64,000 nucleotides of DNA from Amphritea opalescens (GCF_003957515.1 NZ_RQXW01000004.1:248001-312000); one strand, 5' to 3'; positions 1-8,979 are shown, counted from the first letter of the stretch. Notes: generated by a model from the sequence alone, not told the origin. Made by a program: numbers and translations.

Positions 1-749
1 ATGGTTCCCATCACCTCGGGTTCATCAGACTCACCGTCGCCAATAAAGCACCAGACTTTTCCGCCGTTCTTAGCTTTAAGTCCCCGGTTCTCGAGATACT
101 TCATGAAGCGGGCCTGATATATTGCCGTTGGCGTGGACAACCCCATTGATGCCGTCGGGGACTGCCAAAAATCAGGCAAACGTCGAGGGTGGGGGTAAGA
201 AGGAAGACCACCTCCATCGCCAAGCTCTCGACGAAAGTTATTTACTTGCTGCTCAGTCAATCGACCTTCTAAGAAGGCCCTTGCATAAACACCTGGCGAA
301 GCATGTGCTTGTACCATAAGCATATCGCCACCGTATTCTTCACTACGGCTACGAAAATAATGATTAAAACCTACCTCTAACATCGTTGCTGCCGACTGAT
401 AGGTCGTTATATGCCCACCGACACCACTTCCATTATCATTGGCTCTCAATACCATCGCCATCGCATTCCAGCGAATGATATTTTCGATCTTCTGTTCGAG
501 CTCTATATTACCTGGATATCGCGGTTGTTCATGAGTCGGGATACTATTCCGATAAGGAGTGTTTAGCGTTGCCTCAGCCAAACTAACCCCTTTTGTCAGC
601 AAATGGTTTTGCAGCATACGTAACATTTCACGGCTACGATCCTTTCCTTGCTCGCCGAGCAGATACTCCAGTGCTTCTAACCATTCTTTATTTTCCAGCG
701 CTTTTTCTTCTTCGGTCAAAGGCTCAAAACCAGTTTCTCTGATATTCAT
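1..749 (-). CDS. mdeB: 2-oxobutyrate/pyruvate dehydrogenase E1 component, MdeB type (3' part outside the window)
   Basis: Thiamine-diphosphate-dependent E1 subunit of a 2-oxoacid dehydrogenase of the homodimeric AceE type. The start at 749 has a GGAG Shine-Dalgarno element just upstream, and 249 codons stay open to the left window edge. Family motifs visible: GGHITTYQSAAT (the ThDP-contacting His region of AceE), QAHASPGVYARAFLEGRLT, SYPHPRRLPDFW, and GDGESDEPEVMG, the Mg/ThDP motif. Lying directly behind mdeA with mdeR divergent reproduces the mde operon of Pseudomonas putida, where MdeB is the E1 enzyme for 2-oxobutyrate, the oxoacid released by methionine gamma-lyase. That context favours 2-oxobutyrate over pyruvate as the physiological substrate, though housekeeping aceE cannot be excluded from this fragment alone. 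Probably cotranscribed with mdeA across a gap of about 130 bp. Confidence 0.88.
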   Translation of the reverse strand, partial: MNIRETGFEPLTEEEKALENKEWLEALEYLLGEQGKDRSREMLRMLQNHLLTKGVSLAEATLNTPYRNSIPTHEQPRYPGNIELEQKIENIIRWNAMAMVLRANDNGSGVGGHITTYQSAATMLEVGFNHYFRSRSEEYGGDMLMVQAHASPGVYARAFLEGRLTEQQVNNFRRELGDGGGLPSYPHPRRLPDFWQSPTASMGLSTPTAIYQARFMKYLENRGLKAKNGGKVWCFIGDGESDEPEVMGT

Positions 750-878
750 TACAACACTCCGGTAAGAGTTCTTAAATCAACAGATTCAATAAGCCGCAAT
801 TAATCGGGCATATAATCTAAGATAAAGATCGGCTTACAACACAGCTGTATTGGTATTGTAAGCCAGGTCAACTAAGCG

Positions 879-2072
879 TTAAGACATTAACGCTTGATTA
901 AGGTCGGCAATAATATCTTCTGCCGCTTCAAGGCCTATCGATAAACGAACCAGTCCTTCAGTAATACCATGTTTAGCTCGCTCTTCTGGCGTATAAGCTG
1001 AATGAGTCATGCTGGCTGGATGCTGACAAAGTGTTTCTGCGTCGCCAAGACTGACCGCCCGCTTGATCAGATTTAAACCATCCAATAATTGAATACCCGC
1101 TTCCATTCCACCTTTTAGCTCCAGAGCAATCATTCCCCCAAAACCACTCATTTGCTGAGTGGCAAGTGCATGGTAGGGGTCTGAGGCTAAACCGGGGAAA
1201 TAAACACGCTCAACCGCTTCATGCTGGTCAAGCATATCTGCTACTTTCTGAGCATTGCTACAATGACGCTCCATTCGAAGCTCTAACGTTTTAAGACCCC
1301 GTAAAATCAAGAAAGCAGTCATTGGTGCAATAACAGCACCCGTCATATCTTTAATGCCATACAGTCTAATATTGGTAACCATATCTGTATCACCAACAAC
1401 AACCCCAGCGATTAAATCACCGTGACCACCTAGATATTTAGTTGCAGAATGCACAACTAAATCAGCACCAAGCGTCAGAGGTTTTTGTAAATAAGGTGTA
1501 CAGTAAGTGTTATCAACAATGACTTTAATTTCAGAATCAACCTGTTTAACGAGAGAGCTTATTGCGGCAATATCAATAATTCTCATATTAGGGTTTACAG
1601 GTGTTTCAAAATAAATCGCTTTAGTTTGACTATTTATTTCAGACTTCACCGCATCCAAATCAGTGAAATCAAGAAAACAAACATCCACCCCAAACTTCTT
1701 CAGACCGTGCTCCATAAATGCAAAAGTACATCCATACAGCGTCTTATCCACCAAAATTCGATCACCAGGAGATAAGATTGTCCAAAGCGTTGCCGTGATT
1801 GCGCCCATACCAGAGGCACAAGCTAATGCAGCTTCCCCGTCCTCAAGATCTGCCATTCTTTTTTCTAGGATTTCTTGCGTTGGATTAGAAATACGACTGT
1901 AGAAATGCCCACCTTCTTCGCCGGCAAAACGAGCACCGCCTTGGGCAGTACTATCAAAAGCAAACGTTGAAGTCATGTAAATCGGTGGATTCAAAGCACC
2001 TTCACAACTCATTGCATCGTAACCGCTATGAATAGAGCGAGTAGAAAAAGCAAGTTTATTCTTATCGTGCAT
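879..2072 (-). CDS. mdeA: L-methionine gamma-lyase
   Basis: PLP enzyme of the Cys/Met metabolism (gamma) family that converts L-methionine to methanethiol, ammonia and 2-oxobutyrate in the cytoplasm. 397 residues, the normal family length. The PLP lysine is K212 in SATKYLGGHGD. The motif TLYGCTFAF carries Tyr113 and Cys115; the Cys after YG is the hallmark separating methionine gamma-lyases from cystathionine lyases and synthases, which have Gly there. Further family blocks are RLYGIKDMTGAV, SLGDAETLCQHPASMTHS and EGLVRLSIGLE. It is followed on the same strand by mdeB and faces the Lrp-type mdeR across a 168-bp gap, the classical mde arrangement, so induction by methionine through MdeR is likely (inferred). 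Confidence 0.95.
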   Translation of the reverse strand: MHDKNKLAFSTRSIHSGYDAMSCEGALNPPIYMTSTFAFDSTAQGGARFAGEEGGHFYSRISNPTQEILEKRMADLEDGEAALACASGMGAITATLWTILSPGDRILVDKTLYGCTFAFMEHGLKKFGVDVCFLDFTDLDAVKSEINSQTKAIYFETPVNPNMRIIDIAAISSLVKQVDSEIKVIVDNTYCTPYLQKPLTLGADLVVHSATKYLGGHGDLIAGVVVGDTDMVTNIRLYGIKDMTGAVIAPMTAFLILRGLKTLELRMERHCSNAQKVADMLDQHEAVERVYFPGLASDPYHALATQQMSGFGGMIALELKGGMEAGIQLLDGLNLIKRAVSLGDAETLCQHPASMTHSAYTPEERAKHGITEGLVRLSIGLEAAEDIIADLNQALMS

Positions 2073-2240
2073 GTTCGTTACCTCATGACAGAACGTCTGC
2101 CAGTCAATTATCTTGGAAAGTGAATGAATTAAACAAAATTCATCTTAACCAAATAAACGAGGAGAACTCTTGCGTTTTTAACCCTATAATAACGAATAAT
2201 TAGAGACTATAGCCCCAAAAAAACAAAAAAGGAGTGAAAC
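2073..2240. promoter_or_regulatory. Divergent mdeA-mdeR control region
   Basis: The 168-bp AT-rich gap between the divergent mdeA and mdeR starts must hold both promoters and any MdeR operator. A GGAGTG ribosome-binding site lies just before the mdeR ATG. I could not assign -35/-10 boxes or an Lrp operator with certainty. Confidence 0.4.
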
Positions 2241-2723
2241 ATGCCAAACAAACCTCTTGATCGTATTGACCGTCGAATTCTCGAAGAGATTCAGGCTGAT
2301 GGAAGCATCAGCAACTTAGAACTCGCCGAGCGTATTGGTCTATCACCATCGCCGTGCTCCCGTCGCGTAAAACAACTACAAGATTCCGGCATCATTAAAA
2401 ACCATGTTACCCTTCTAGACCAAGCGGCTTTAGGCTTACCTATCAGTATCTACATTTTTATCAGCTTAGACAGGCAAGCACCTGATCGACTAAATACCTT
2501 TGAAGACAAGATCCGCACGTTTCCAGAAGTTATTGAGTGTGCATTAATCACAGGTGGTGATGCAGACTATCTGATCAAAGTAGTGATGCCTGATATGTCG
2601 TTCTATCAGAGCTTTTTACTCGACAAGTTAAACAGAATAAACGGTGTTAGCAGTATCAAAACCAGTTTTGTATTACGGCAAGTGACTCAAACAACAACAC
2701 TCCCCCTTACGCATATTCAATAA
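2241..2723 (+). CDS. mdeR: Lrp/AsnC-family regulator of methionine catabolism
   Basis: Lrp/AsnC-type transcription factor, 160 residues, typical for the family. The N-terminal winged helix-turn-helix covers roughly residues 5-60 (LDRIDRRILEEIQADG, then LAERIGLSPSPCSRRVKQL). The C-terminal RAM ligand-binding and oligomerisation domain covers about 70-150 (PEVIECALITGGDADYLIKV). The start is backed by GGAGTG seven bases upstream. It is transcribed away from mdeA, as mdeR is in Pseudomonas putida, where it activates mdeAB. Role inferred from family and position: methionine-responsive activator of the mde genes. Confidence 0.88.
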   Translation: MPNKPLDRIDRRILEEIQADGSISNLELAERIGLSPSPCSRRVKQLQDSGIIKNHVTLLDQAALGLPISIYIFISLDRQAPDRLNTFEDKIRTFPEVIECALITGGDADYLIKVVMPDMSFYQSFLLDKLNRINGVSSIKTSFVLRQVTQTTTLPLTHIQ

Positions 2724-2737
2724 CGGTATTTCATACG

Positions 2738-2888
2738 TTAATATCGGAAAGAATAGTCGAATCGTATTGCCAGCGAGAGTCTGCAGCCTAGTTTCTCCAG
2801 CCCTTCGCGTAAGTCTGTAGGGGTTTTATAGTCCGCAATATTACCAGCGATATATTTCGGCGCTTGGTTTAACAGCTTCGCTTTTTTC
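2738..2888 (-). pseudogene. Remnant of a tyrosine-recombinase 3' end
   Basis: Read on the minus strand this stretch encodes LLNQAPKYIAGNIADYKTPT and then DLREGLEKLG before a stop at 2738. It is a diverged copy of the C-terminal tail of the intact integrase immediately upstream (LLNKAPQHIAGNIVEYSTPT, LREGLEKLG). No other integrase sequence precedes it. It looks like the tail of a second, related integrase left by a deletion, or a duplicated 3' end from tandem element insertion. Confidence 0.75.
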
Positions 2889-4322
2889 TTATAGCTTATA
2901 GTTCGGGTTCGCTTGTAGGAAACCTAGCTTCTCAAGCCCCTCTCGTAAGCCTGTAGGGGTACTGTACTCAACAATATTACCAGCGATATGTTGCGGTGCT
3001 TTGTTCAATAGCTTCGCTTTTTGATAGTGGGCTTCAATCACTTGAATCGAGTTACCACAATGTTCAGCGATGTCATTGTGGGTGATATTGGCTGCCAATT
3101 GGTTATTGATATAGGTATGTCGAGCACTGTAAGTCACATACTTGTCATGGTGTAACTTGTCACTGACGTAATCCAAATACTGCTGTCGACTGAAAATTCG
3201 CTCGTAGGCCGGATAAGTATCATAAACATAGCTTTTAAACACAAAACGATCTGGGTAATTTTTAATCAAGTAATCCAAACGCTCTGCCGTTTTCAAGCCC
3301 ATCAGCGTTTTACTGACATGCTCGATTGCCTGAACCGCAGTGGCATCAATCGCAATATCTCGATACTTATTTTTACTCGTTTGCGTTTTGCCTTTGTGTA
3401 ATCGAATCACATAGTAGTGATTGCCACTCTCTTTATCTAAATGCTTTGATATGTCCTTAAACGCAATACCTTTAGGCTCCTCACCCGGTCTCACACCGGT
3501 GGATAACAGGAAGCTAAAGTAGTGCTGAAATGCTTCACGATAGTGCCTTGTTTGCCTCGTCCGGCTGGCTTCAATAAAGCTAGGATAGTTATCCCGAAGC
3601 ACTTTTAGATCATGCTCACTGAATGGTTGAACATTATAGTCCGGATCTTTAATAACGATATCGGTTGGCATGTCAGGGACCAGTAGCGCGCTCACCAGTC
3701 GTTTTTTCACTGCGTAGGCAAAGACCTTACGAATACAGGTCTTTTGCATAACAATCCGAGACTTCGAACGCACGGTCGTTTGCTCGAAATACTCCATAAG
3801 CATCGGATAATCGACATTCTTGATATTGGTATCGCCAAAAAACTCAATAATGTGGTTTTGCAGTAACGAGATATAGTCTTTGTATGTCGTATTTTTTAAT
3901 GTTGGGTTATCGATGACAGCCTGCATCTCTGCAATGGTTTTGTTAGCGACGGCTCTGAATGTCAGATCAGAATTCAAATCAAGTGAGTAACCAGACTCAA
4001 CCTTGCCCATCAACTTTAAACGCTGCTCAGTAGCGAACACTTTAGCGTCTTCAAGGTGCTCTTTTTTGGTAGTGAAACGCTTTTCTTTAACTTTGCCATC
4101 CACATCGATTTTGATCCTAGCAGACCAGAATTTTGTTCTACTTTTCTGCCGATACACTGAGATGTACTCATTGACATGAATCCAATCAGTATCTTTTGAG
4201 GATGTTAGATTTGCATCCGTCTTAGGAGATAACACTTTGCTCAGATCCAACTGAGACAGCAATATCTGGTACTGTTTTTCATCCATTCGAGTAACGAGTT
4301 GAATGAAATCCAATTTATCCAT
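2889..4322 (-). CDS. Phage-type tyrosine recombinase (integrase)
   Basis: Site-specific tyrosine recombinase that would integrate or excise a genomic island or prophage. The C-terminal catalytic domain shows LLSTGVRPGEEP (first Arg), the beta-hairpin Lys in LHKGKTQTSKNKYRD, TYSARHTYIN (second Arg region), EHCGNSIQVIEAH and the nucleophile Tyr in EAHYQKAKLL. The N-terminal half carries a SAM-like core-binding domain. I chose the ATG at 4322 (MDKLDFIQLV) because GGGAG precedes it at good spacing; the frame stays open to a TTG at 4421, which would run almost into the tRNA fragment. It lies just left of a tRNA-Leu 3' fragment and reads away from it. The gene appears intact (about 477 residues). 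Confidence 0.9.
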   Translation of the reverse strand: MDKLDFIQLVTRMDEKQYQILLSQLDLSKVLSPKTDANLTSSKDTDWIHVNEYISVYRQKSRTKFWSARIKIDVDGKVKEKRFTTKKEHLEDAKVFATEQRLKLMGKVESGYSLDLNSDLTFRAVANKTIAEMQAVIDNPTLKNTTYKDYISLLQNHIIEFFGDTNIKNVDYPMLMEYFEQTTVRSKSRIVMQKTCIRKVFAYAVKKRLVSALLVPDMPTDIVIKDPDYNVQPFSEHDLKVLRDNYPSFIEASRTRQTRHYREAFQHYFSFLLSTGVRPGEEPKGIAFKDISKHLDKESGNHYYVIRLHKGKTQTSKNKYRDIAIDATAVQAIEHVSKTLMGLKTAERLDYLIKNYPDRFVFKSYVYDTYPAYERIFSRQQYLDYVSDKLHHDKYVTYSARHTYINNQLAANITHNDIAEHCGNSIQVIEAHYQKAKLLNKAPQHIAGNIVEYSTPTGLREGLEKLGFLQANPNYKL

Positions 4323-4423
4323 GCGGGCGCCACTCCCTAGCCAATCATATGTAGACAAACCTGTAGAGTTCACAATAATACCACCTAAGATACTGAAACT
4401 TAAGTAGTTATCGTAAACCAATT

Positions 4424-4481
4424 AGATTCAAAATCCCCCGCCCTTAAAAGCGTGCCGGTTCGAGTCCGGCCACTGGTACCA
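4424..4481 (+). other. 3' fragment of tRNA-Leu(CAA): island attachment site
   Basis: The sequence contains the anticodon loop TTCAAAA with the 3' side of its stem, a variable arm, the T-arm GCCGGTTCGAGTCCGGC and a terminal ACCA, that is, the 3' half of a tRNA-Leu with anticodon CAA. The bases before the loop do not pair with the 3' side of the anticodon stem and no 5' half is present, so it is not a functional tRNA gene. A tRNA 3' fragment beside an integrase is the expected scar of integration at a tRNA gene; the matching intact tRNA should lie outside the window. Confidence 0.82.
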
Positions 4482-4515
4482 CTTAACTCATTGATTTAAA
4501 ACTACTAAATAGATA

Positions 4516-4546
4516 ACCGAGTGCTGACTTAGCCCTCGGTTTTTTT
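4516..4546 (+). terminator. Rho-independent terminator behind the tRNA-Leu fragment
   Basis: ACCGAG and CTCGGT form the outer stem with inner GCT/AGC pairing, followed by a run of seven T. It sits 35 bp after the tRNA CCA end and is most likely the native terminator of the tRNA transcript. Confidence 0.8.
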
Positions 4547-4860
4547 ATGTCTACAGAAAATCCCGTGTAGAGTTTGCATGAAAAATAAGCCGTGAAAACG
4601 CCCCTTTCTTTGTAGGTTTTCAAGTAGAGCGCTCTGCTCTTCCTTCGATAAAATATCGTTATTCAGACTCGCCATCACCGACGTCACAACCGCTATCCGA
4701 CATTAAATACCTTTTCCACACCCAGCGGTGGTAAACCACCGCTGATGGTCGCTTAACTTCTACTTTTAGCACCTATTAAAAAGGGGAGGATTACCAGTAC
4801 GCCATGTTATGCGGCGGGACTTAATCAGACTTTCCCTAGACACAGCTATACTCTCCGGTT
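4547..4860. other. Gene-free stretch with a perfect inverted repeat and a possible gene fragment
   Basis: No intact gene is seen. A perfect inverted repeat at 4723-4744 (CAGCGGTGG, TAAA loop, CCACCGCTG) has no T-run on either side. On the minus strand, 4675 down to about 4550 reads MASLNNDILSKEEQSALLEN and continues with LHGIF, faintly recalling the N-terminus of UPF0149/YecA-like proteins. It runs into the terminator region, so at best it is a decayed fragment. Confidence 0.35.
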
Positions 4861-7368
4861 CTAAGTCGGCATATAGCGGTCGCTCCACTGGATAGCCGCC
4901 GCACCCTCCTCAATCATCTGCTCTATCTCACTGTCGCTGAATTGCAGTTGCTGCAGTAAGGTAACGGTATGCGCGCCGTATTTTGGCATAACAACAGGCA
5001 CCCGGACTTTCGATCTCAGTGGCCGGACTGAATTAGGTGCGATCAGCTCCAACCGATAACCACAGGGATGATCCGCAAAACGAATAAAGGCGACACTCTG
5101 TGCTCCATCCAGATTAGCTTCAGATTCATCCATTATATTCTGCTCACGCAGCTGACTCATCGTTACTAATGGCTGACAACTAATATCCAACGGACAGAAC
5201 AGCTCCTCCCAATAACGCCTTGATTGCGTGATAAACAGAGCTTCAAGCAGTGGATGACGATCAGATTCCATGCTGATCTCAAGCTCAGGCAGATTCAACA
5301 CACATTTGAAATCCTCTATCTGAGTTTTCTTATTCAGCGCCAGAAAAAACCAACCATCAGCCGCCTGATAGCAACGATACAGTGGATCGGAGCCTTTAAC
5401 TTGACGACCAGAAGGCTCATTAAACGGTTCACGGTTTACGTAATCATACATAAACGGAACCTGAATCAGCTGACCGGCTGCGATCAGGGAACTGCGCGCA
5501 ACACTGCCGCCATTGCCTTTGGCGCGGTTAACCAGTGCCACCGCAACCGCCTGTGCAGCGCAATACCCGCCTAAAACGTCAATAGTACCGAAGTGTGCAT
5601 GCTCCTCTGGAGTATCAATACCCCCACCAAAACGCGACATAATACCGGTAGTCGCCTGAGCCAGATCGTCATAACCGGAGTAATCGCTTCGAGGTCCCGC
5701 TTTCGGACCACTGTAAGCATCAAACTGACATAGAATAATCTCCGGATTAATTTCTCTGAGCTCTTCATAACTCAGACCTAGCCGCTGAAGCTGGCCATCG
5801 TTAGCATTGATAGTGATCACATCAATATCCGGCAATAGCCGCAGCAGCACTTCACGCCCAGAGCCACTCTTCAGGTCAAGTAGCGCACTGGTTTTACCCT
5901 GATTCGCCTGCATTCCAAAGACAATGGTGTTCCATGGATCCAGCGTCGGTATTGGGGGGTCGATACTGATCACTTCAGCGCCAAAACGTGCCAGAGTAGC
6001 GGCAATCGTCGGTCCGGCTATTACATTAGTCAGATCAAGAATTCGGATACCGTCTAACCAACCCTCAGGCTCTGCTTCTGCAGCTACCGATATTACTTCT
6101 CGGGTATCTTCTGCCCACCCCTGTAACACCTGTTCAACGCTGGTCGGCTGAGCGCACTGTTTATCCATCACGGAAGTGTCTCCCTGCAACCAACAGGTAT
6201 TGCCGAATTGAAGCATTGGCCCATATTTAGGCTCATCCACCGTAAGCATCAAACCGGATGCCAGCGCGTGTTCGGAATGGATCCACTCCCTTGTAACGCG
6301 GTGAGCACTGCCAGGTACACCAGCCTCTCCGAACAACGTCTCCCATTCGTAAGCGGTACGGGTTTTAAAAGCAACCTTCATTTTGGTAGAAACATAGTCG
6401 GCCCAATCACGGGATAGGGGGTATGAAACAATGGTGCAATCAGCATCCTCCGGCCAATCTTTAAGATCCTGATAGGCACTGTGAGTTGGAATCCCTGCCG
6501 CATCTATCTCATCCCAGATACCCAGCACCTTCAGGCAATCGATAGGATGTCGTGTATGAGAAGAGCAGACGGTATAGAAAGGACGACCATCCTTACACTC
6601 ATAGGTCCGATAAAACGGATCGAGAAACTCCTGTAAGTCTTCATAGTTAAGGTTGAGCGGCTCTCCTGCCCGGCGACGACGCTGTATCTCCAGCTCCCGA
6701 GGGGACTTATAGCGATCGGGCAACTCATCTACATACATAGAGTTATAAGCCAGACCTTCCATCAGAGCTGCGGATATGGGTACTTCAATCACCTCACCAC
6801 GACCGCTTTTCTCGCGTGCAAACAGCGCTAGGTTAACCGATGTCGCCCCCAGCACCGAAGCATATGCTGATGCCAGCGGCAACGGTGAAAACGAGGGATT
6901 AATCCCCATCAAAATACGATTCAACCCCATATCCGTGAACTGCCCTACCGCAGCTGCTATAACACCTTCCCAGGCCGGAATTGCAGATTGAGACTCATCC
7001 TTGGCAGAAAAACCTGGCAGTGAGAGGTAAACCAGCGCCGGATTGATCACCTGCATCGCGACAGCACCCAAGCCAAGCCGATTCATCACTCCCGGCCGAA
7101 AGTTTTCGACCACTACATCAGCCTGACGTATCAGTTGAATTGCCTGCTGCACTCCCTCCTCAGTTTTAAGATCCAGCGTGACACACCGCTTGCCTCGGTT
7201 AAGGATTGCTTCTGCAGGATTATCCCAACGGGCACCACCCGGCGGATCGATATGCACGACATCAGCCCCCTGATCAGCTAACATCATCGCCACCGCTGGA
7301 CCCGCAATATATTGGCCAAAATCTACCACTCGATAACCTGCTAAAGGCCGCTTACTTTTGCTGATCAT
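4861..7368 (-). CDS. Double-domain CaiB/BaiF CoA-transferase family protein
   Basis: Class III (CaiB/BaiF) CoA-transferase fold, normally about 400 residues; here 835 residues carry two tandem copies. Copy 1 starts near residue 9 (GYRVVDFGQYIAGPAVAMML, DLKTEEG, ENFRPGVMNRLGL). Copy 2 starts near residue 440 (GIRILDLTNVIAGPTIAATL, DLKSGSGREVLLRLL). The catalytic Asp of the family appears present in copy 2 (GTIDVLGGY), whereas the aligned segment of copy 1 reads SPLPLASAYA without Asp. The protein may therefore be an intramolecular pseudo-dimer with one active site. Substrate unknown; such enzymes move CoA between carboxylic acids. A LysR regulator is divergent 140 bp away, suggesting inducible catabolism of an organic acid (inference). 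Sense-strand partners are absent. Confidence 0.85.
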   Translation of the reverse strand: MISKSKRPLAGYRVVDFGQYIAGPAVAMMLADQGADVVHIDPPGGARWDNPAEAILNRGKRCVTLDLKTEEGVQQAIQLIRQADVVVENFRPGVMNRLGLGAVAMQVINPALVYLSLPGFSAKDESQSAIPAWEGVIAAAVGQFTDMGLNRILMGINPSFSPLPLASAYASVLGATSVNLALFAREKSGRGEVIEVPISAALMEGLAYNSMYVDELPDRYKSPRELEIQRRRRAGEPLNLNYEDLQEFLDPFYRTYECKDGRPFYTVCSSHTRHPIDCLKVLGIWDEIDAAGIPTHSAYQDLKDWPEDADCTIVSYPLSRDWADYVSTKMKVAFKTRTAYEWETLFGEAGVPGSAHRVTREWIHSEHALASGLMLTVDEPKYGPMLQFGNTCWLQGDTSVMDKQCAQPTSVEQVLQGWAEDTREVISVAAEAEPEGWLDGIRILDLTNVIAGPTIAATLARFGAEVISIDPPIPTLDPWNTIVFGMQANQGKTSALLDLKSGSGREVLLRLLPDIDVITINANDGQLQRLGLSYEELREINPEIILCQFDAYSGPKAGPRSDYSGYDDLAQATTGIMSRFGGGIDTPEEHAHFGTIDVLGGYCAAQAVAVALVNRAKGNGGSVARSSLIAAGQLIQVPFMYDYVNREPFNEPSGRQVKGSDPLYRCYQAADGWFFLALNKKTQIEDFKCVLNLPELEISMESDRHPLLEALFITQSRRYWEELFCPLDISCQPLVTMSQLREQNIMDESEANLDGAQSVAFIRFADHPCGYRLELIAPNSVRPLRSKVRVPVVMPKYGAHTVTLLQQLQFSDSEIEQMIEEGAAAIQWSDRYMPT

Positions 7369-7509
7369 AATTACCTCACTTGTCAGAACTTTATTCTTAT
7401 ATCTAGCAGTATATGCACTTCACCTGAGTACAGGTATCACAACTTTCAGCACATAGCGTTCAAAAATTTTGTACACTAAAACTTCAAGATTATTTATTGG
7501 AGATACCCC

Positions 7510-8358
7510 ATGGAAATGCAGCTAATCCGGACATTTCTCTCACTCGCAGAGGTAAAACGCCTGAGTTTATGCGCAGATTTACTCTGCCTAACCAAATCTG
7601 CTGTCAGCTCTAGAATCCGACAATTAGAAAATCAGCTGGGAAAACCTCTCTTTTCTGGCAGTAACAGCGGCATGGTATTAACAAAGTATGGACAGTCTTT
7701 TTACCCACACGCTGCAGCCCTGCAACAGCGCTGGGAACAGGCCCGTCAGGAAATGCAGCATAACAGTGAGGAGATACAAACCCTGCGCCTTGGCAGTCAC
7801 CCGGCACTGGCTCACGATATTCTGCTGCGCTGGACCAGTTATATGTGGCAAGCAGACAGGTCGCTGAACATCCATATGGCTGCTCACTATTCTCAGGAAA
7901 TGATTAATGAAGTGGCGATCGGTAACGTCGATATCGGTCTGATCTTTATTACTGATGCGACTTCCGGGCTAACTATCAAGCCCGTAATGGAGGATAGGCT
8001 CCTGATGGTTTCAACAACTGCGGGCCTTAACATCGGACAAGTCGACGCCAATGACTATCTCTATCTGGATTGGGGCTGGGGTTATAGCGCAGCTCACTCG
8101 GAGCGATTACCACAACTGCAACAACGCAAACTCTCCTCAGGTCATGGTGAACTGGGCTTAGACTGGCTATTACTCAATGGTGGTACCGCCTACCTTCCTG
8201 AACGTACGGTACATCAGGAACTGGATAACAGCACACTGTTTCAGGTCGCCGATGCGCCACAGTTCAAACGTCCAATTTATGCCGTATACCCTCGTCAGAG
8301 TAACCGTAAGGCACTCATTGACCAGTCACTGACTGCGCTAGGTAATTTACACGCGTGA
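7510..8358 (+). CDS. LysR-family transcriptional regulator
   Basis: 282 residues with an N-terminal winged HTH (LSLAEVKRLSLCADLLCLTK, SAVSSRIRQLENQLGKPLFS) and a periplasmic-binding-protein-like effector domain from about residue 90 (LRLGSHPALAHDIL). GGAGATACCCC before the ATG supports the start. It is transcribed divergently from the double CaiB gene, the usual arrangement for a LysR activator and its target, and is probably autoregulated from the shared 141-bp gap. Ligand unknown. Immediately downstream lies decayed DNA, so no operon partner is seen. Confidence 0.88.
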   Translation: MEMQLIRTFLSLAEVKRLSLCADLLCLTKSAVSSRIRQLENQLGKPLFSGSNSGMVLTKYGQSFYPHAAALQQRWEQARQEMQHNSEEIQTLRLGSHPALAHDILLRWTSYMWQADRSLNIHMAAHYSQEMINEVAIGNVDIGLIFITDATSGLTIKPVMEDRLLMVSTTAGLNIGQVDANDYLYLDWGWGYSAAHSERLPQLQQRKLSSGHGELGLDWLLLNGGTAYLPERTVHQELDNSTLFQVADAPQFKRPIYAVYPRQSNRKALIDQSLTALGNLHA

Positions 8359-8389
8359 ATCTCAGTCTCGCAACAGCCGTTGCACCTGA

Positions 8390-8578
8390 CTACAGATGCC
8401 GTAGTAGAACTACACCGCCCTTCTCGGTACGGAATACTGATCTGAGCCGCCCATGCACCATCCCCCGAACCAGCTGAAAACTGAATGCCACATCAGCCCT
8501 GGCAAGTTGTTCTGCATAGCTGCGAGCATCACCCACCAGTGGTGGATATGGCAGCTTTAGGTAAGTCGGAAAAATACT
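8390..8578 (-). pseudogene. C-terminal fragment of an alpha/beta-hydrolase (acetylesterase/HSL type)
   Basis: On the minus strand the frame reads LPYPPLVGDARSYAEQLARA, then a GMVHG motif and a stop at 8390. This matches the end of hormone-sensitive-lipase-like acetyl esterases, where GD..SYAEQL precedes the catalytic His of GMxHGF. The N-terminal half with the nucleophile elbow is missing and no start is present. Assignment is from recalled family motifs. Confidence 0.5.
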
Positions 8579-8617
8579 CGACCTCCAATGGAAATATTTC
8601 AGCTTCAGCTTGGGTAT

Positions 8618-8744
8618 CTAAATGCAGCGCTGTAGGGGTACTGTAATCAAGTAATATGTTGCGGCGCTTTGTTCAACGACTTCTTCGCTTTTTCATAGTG
8701 GACTTCAATCACTCGAATCGAGTTACCGCAATGCTCAGCAACTG
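8618..8744 (-). pseudogene. Third integrase remnant, catalytic tail with internal stop
   Basis: The minus-strand reading gives AEHCGNSIRVIEVHYEKAKK, then NKAPQHIT and an in-frame stop. This is nearly the same as the intact integrase near 2.9-3.1 kb (EHCGNSIQVIEAHYQKAKLL, NKAPQHIAG), including the catalytic Tyr. The nucleotide sequence is clearly homologous (GAATCGAGTTACC and TGTAGGGGTACTGTA recur in both). Only about 125 bp remain. It records a past insertion of a related element some 4 kb to the right of the present one. Confidence 0.72.
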
Positions 8745-8979
8745 CTTATCAGTACTCTACAAACCGAATAATCAGGTCGCTAAAAAACTGAAAATTGGAC
8801 TTGTGCGTAGCTTCCCTTTACTCTGGCCTCCCCTTTTTATTAATCGGTGGATGAAGACGCCGTCTCAAGAGTCATATTGAGTACAGCTAGAATTAAATTG
8901 GTCATATAAGCACCTAGTCTAGCGACCTTATTCCGCAAACCGCACCCACACAGATACAACTTCATAAGGATTATCCATA
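8745..8979. other. Gene-free stretch before yggL
   Basis: I see no convincing gene between the integrase remnant and yggL. An AAGGA ribosome-binding site for yggL lies at its right end. Confidence 0.4.
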
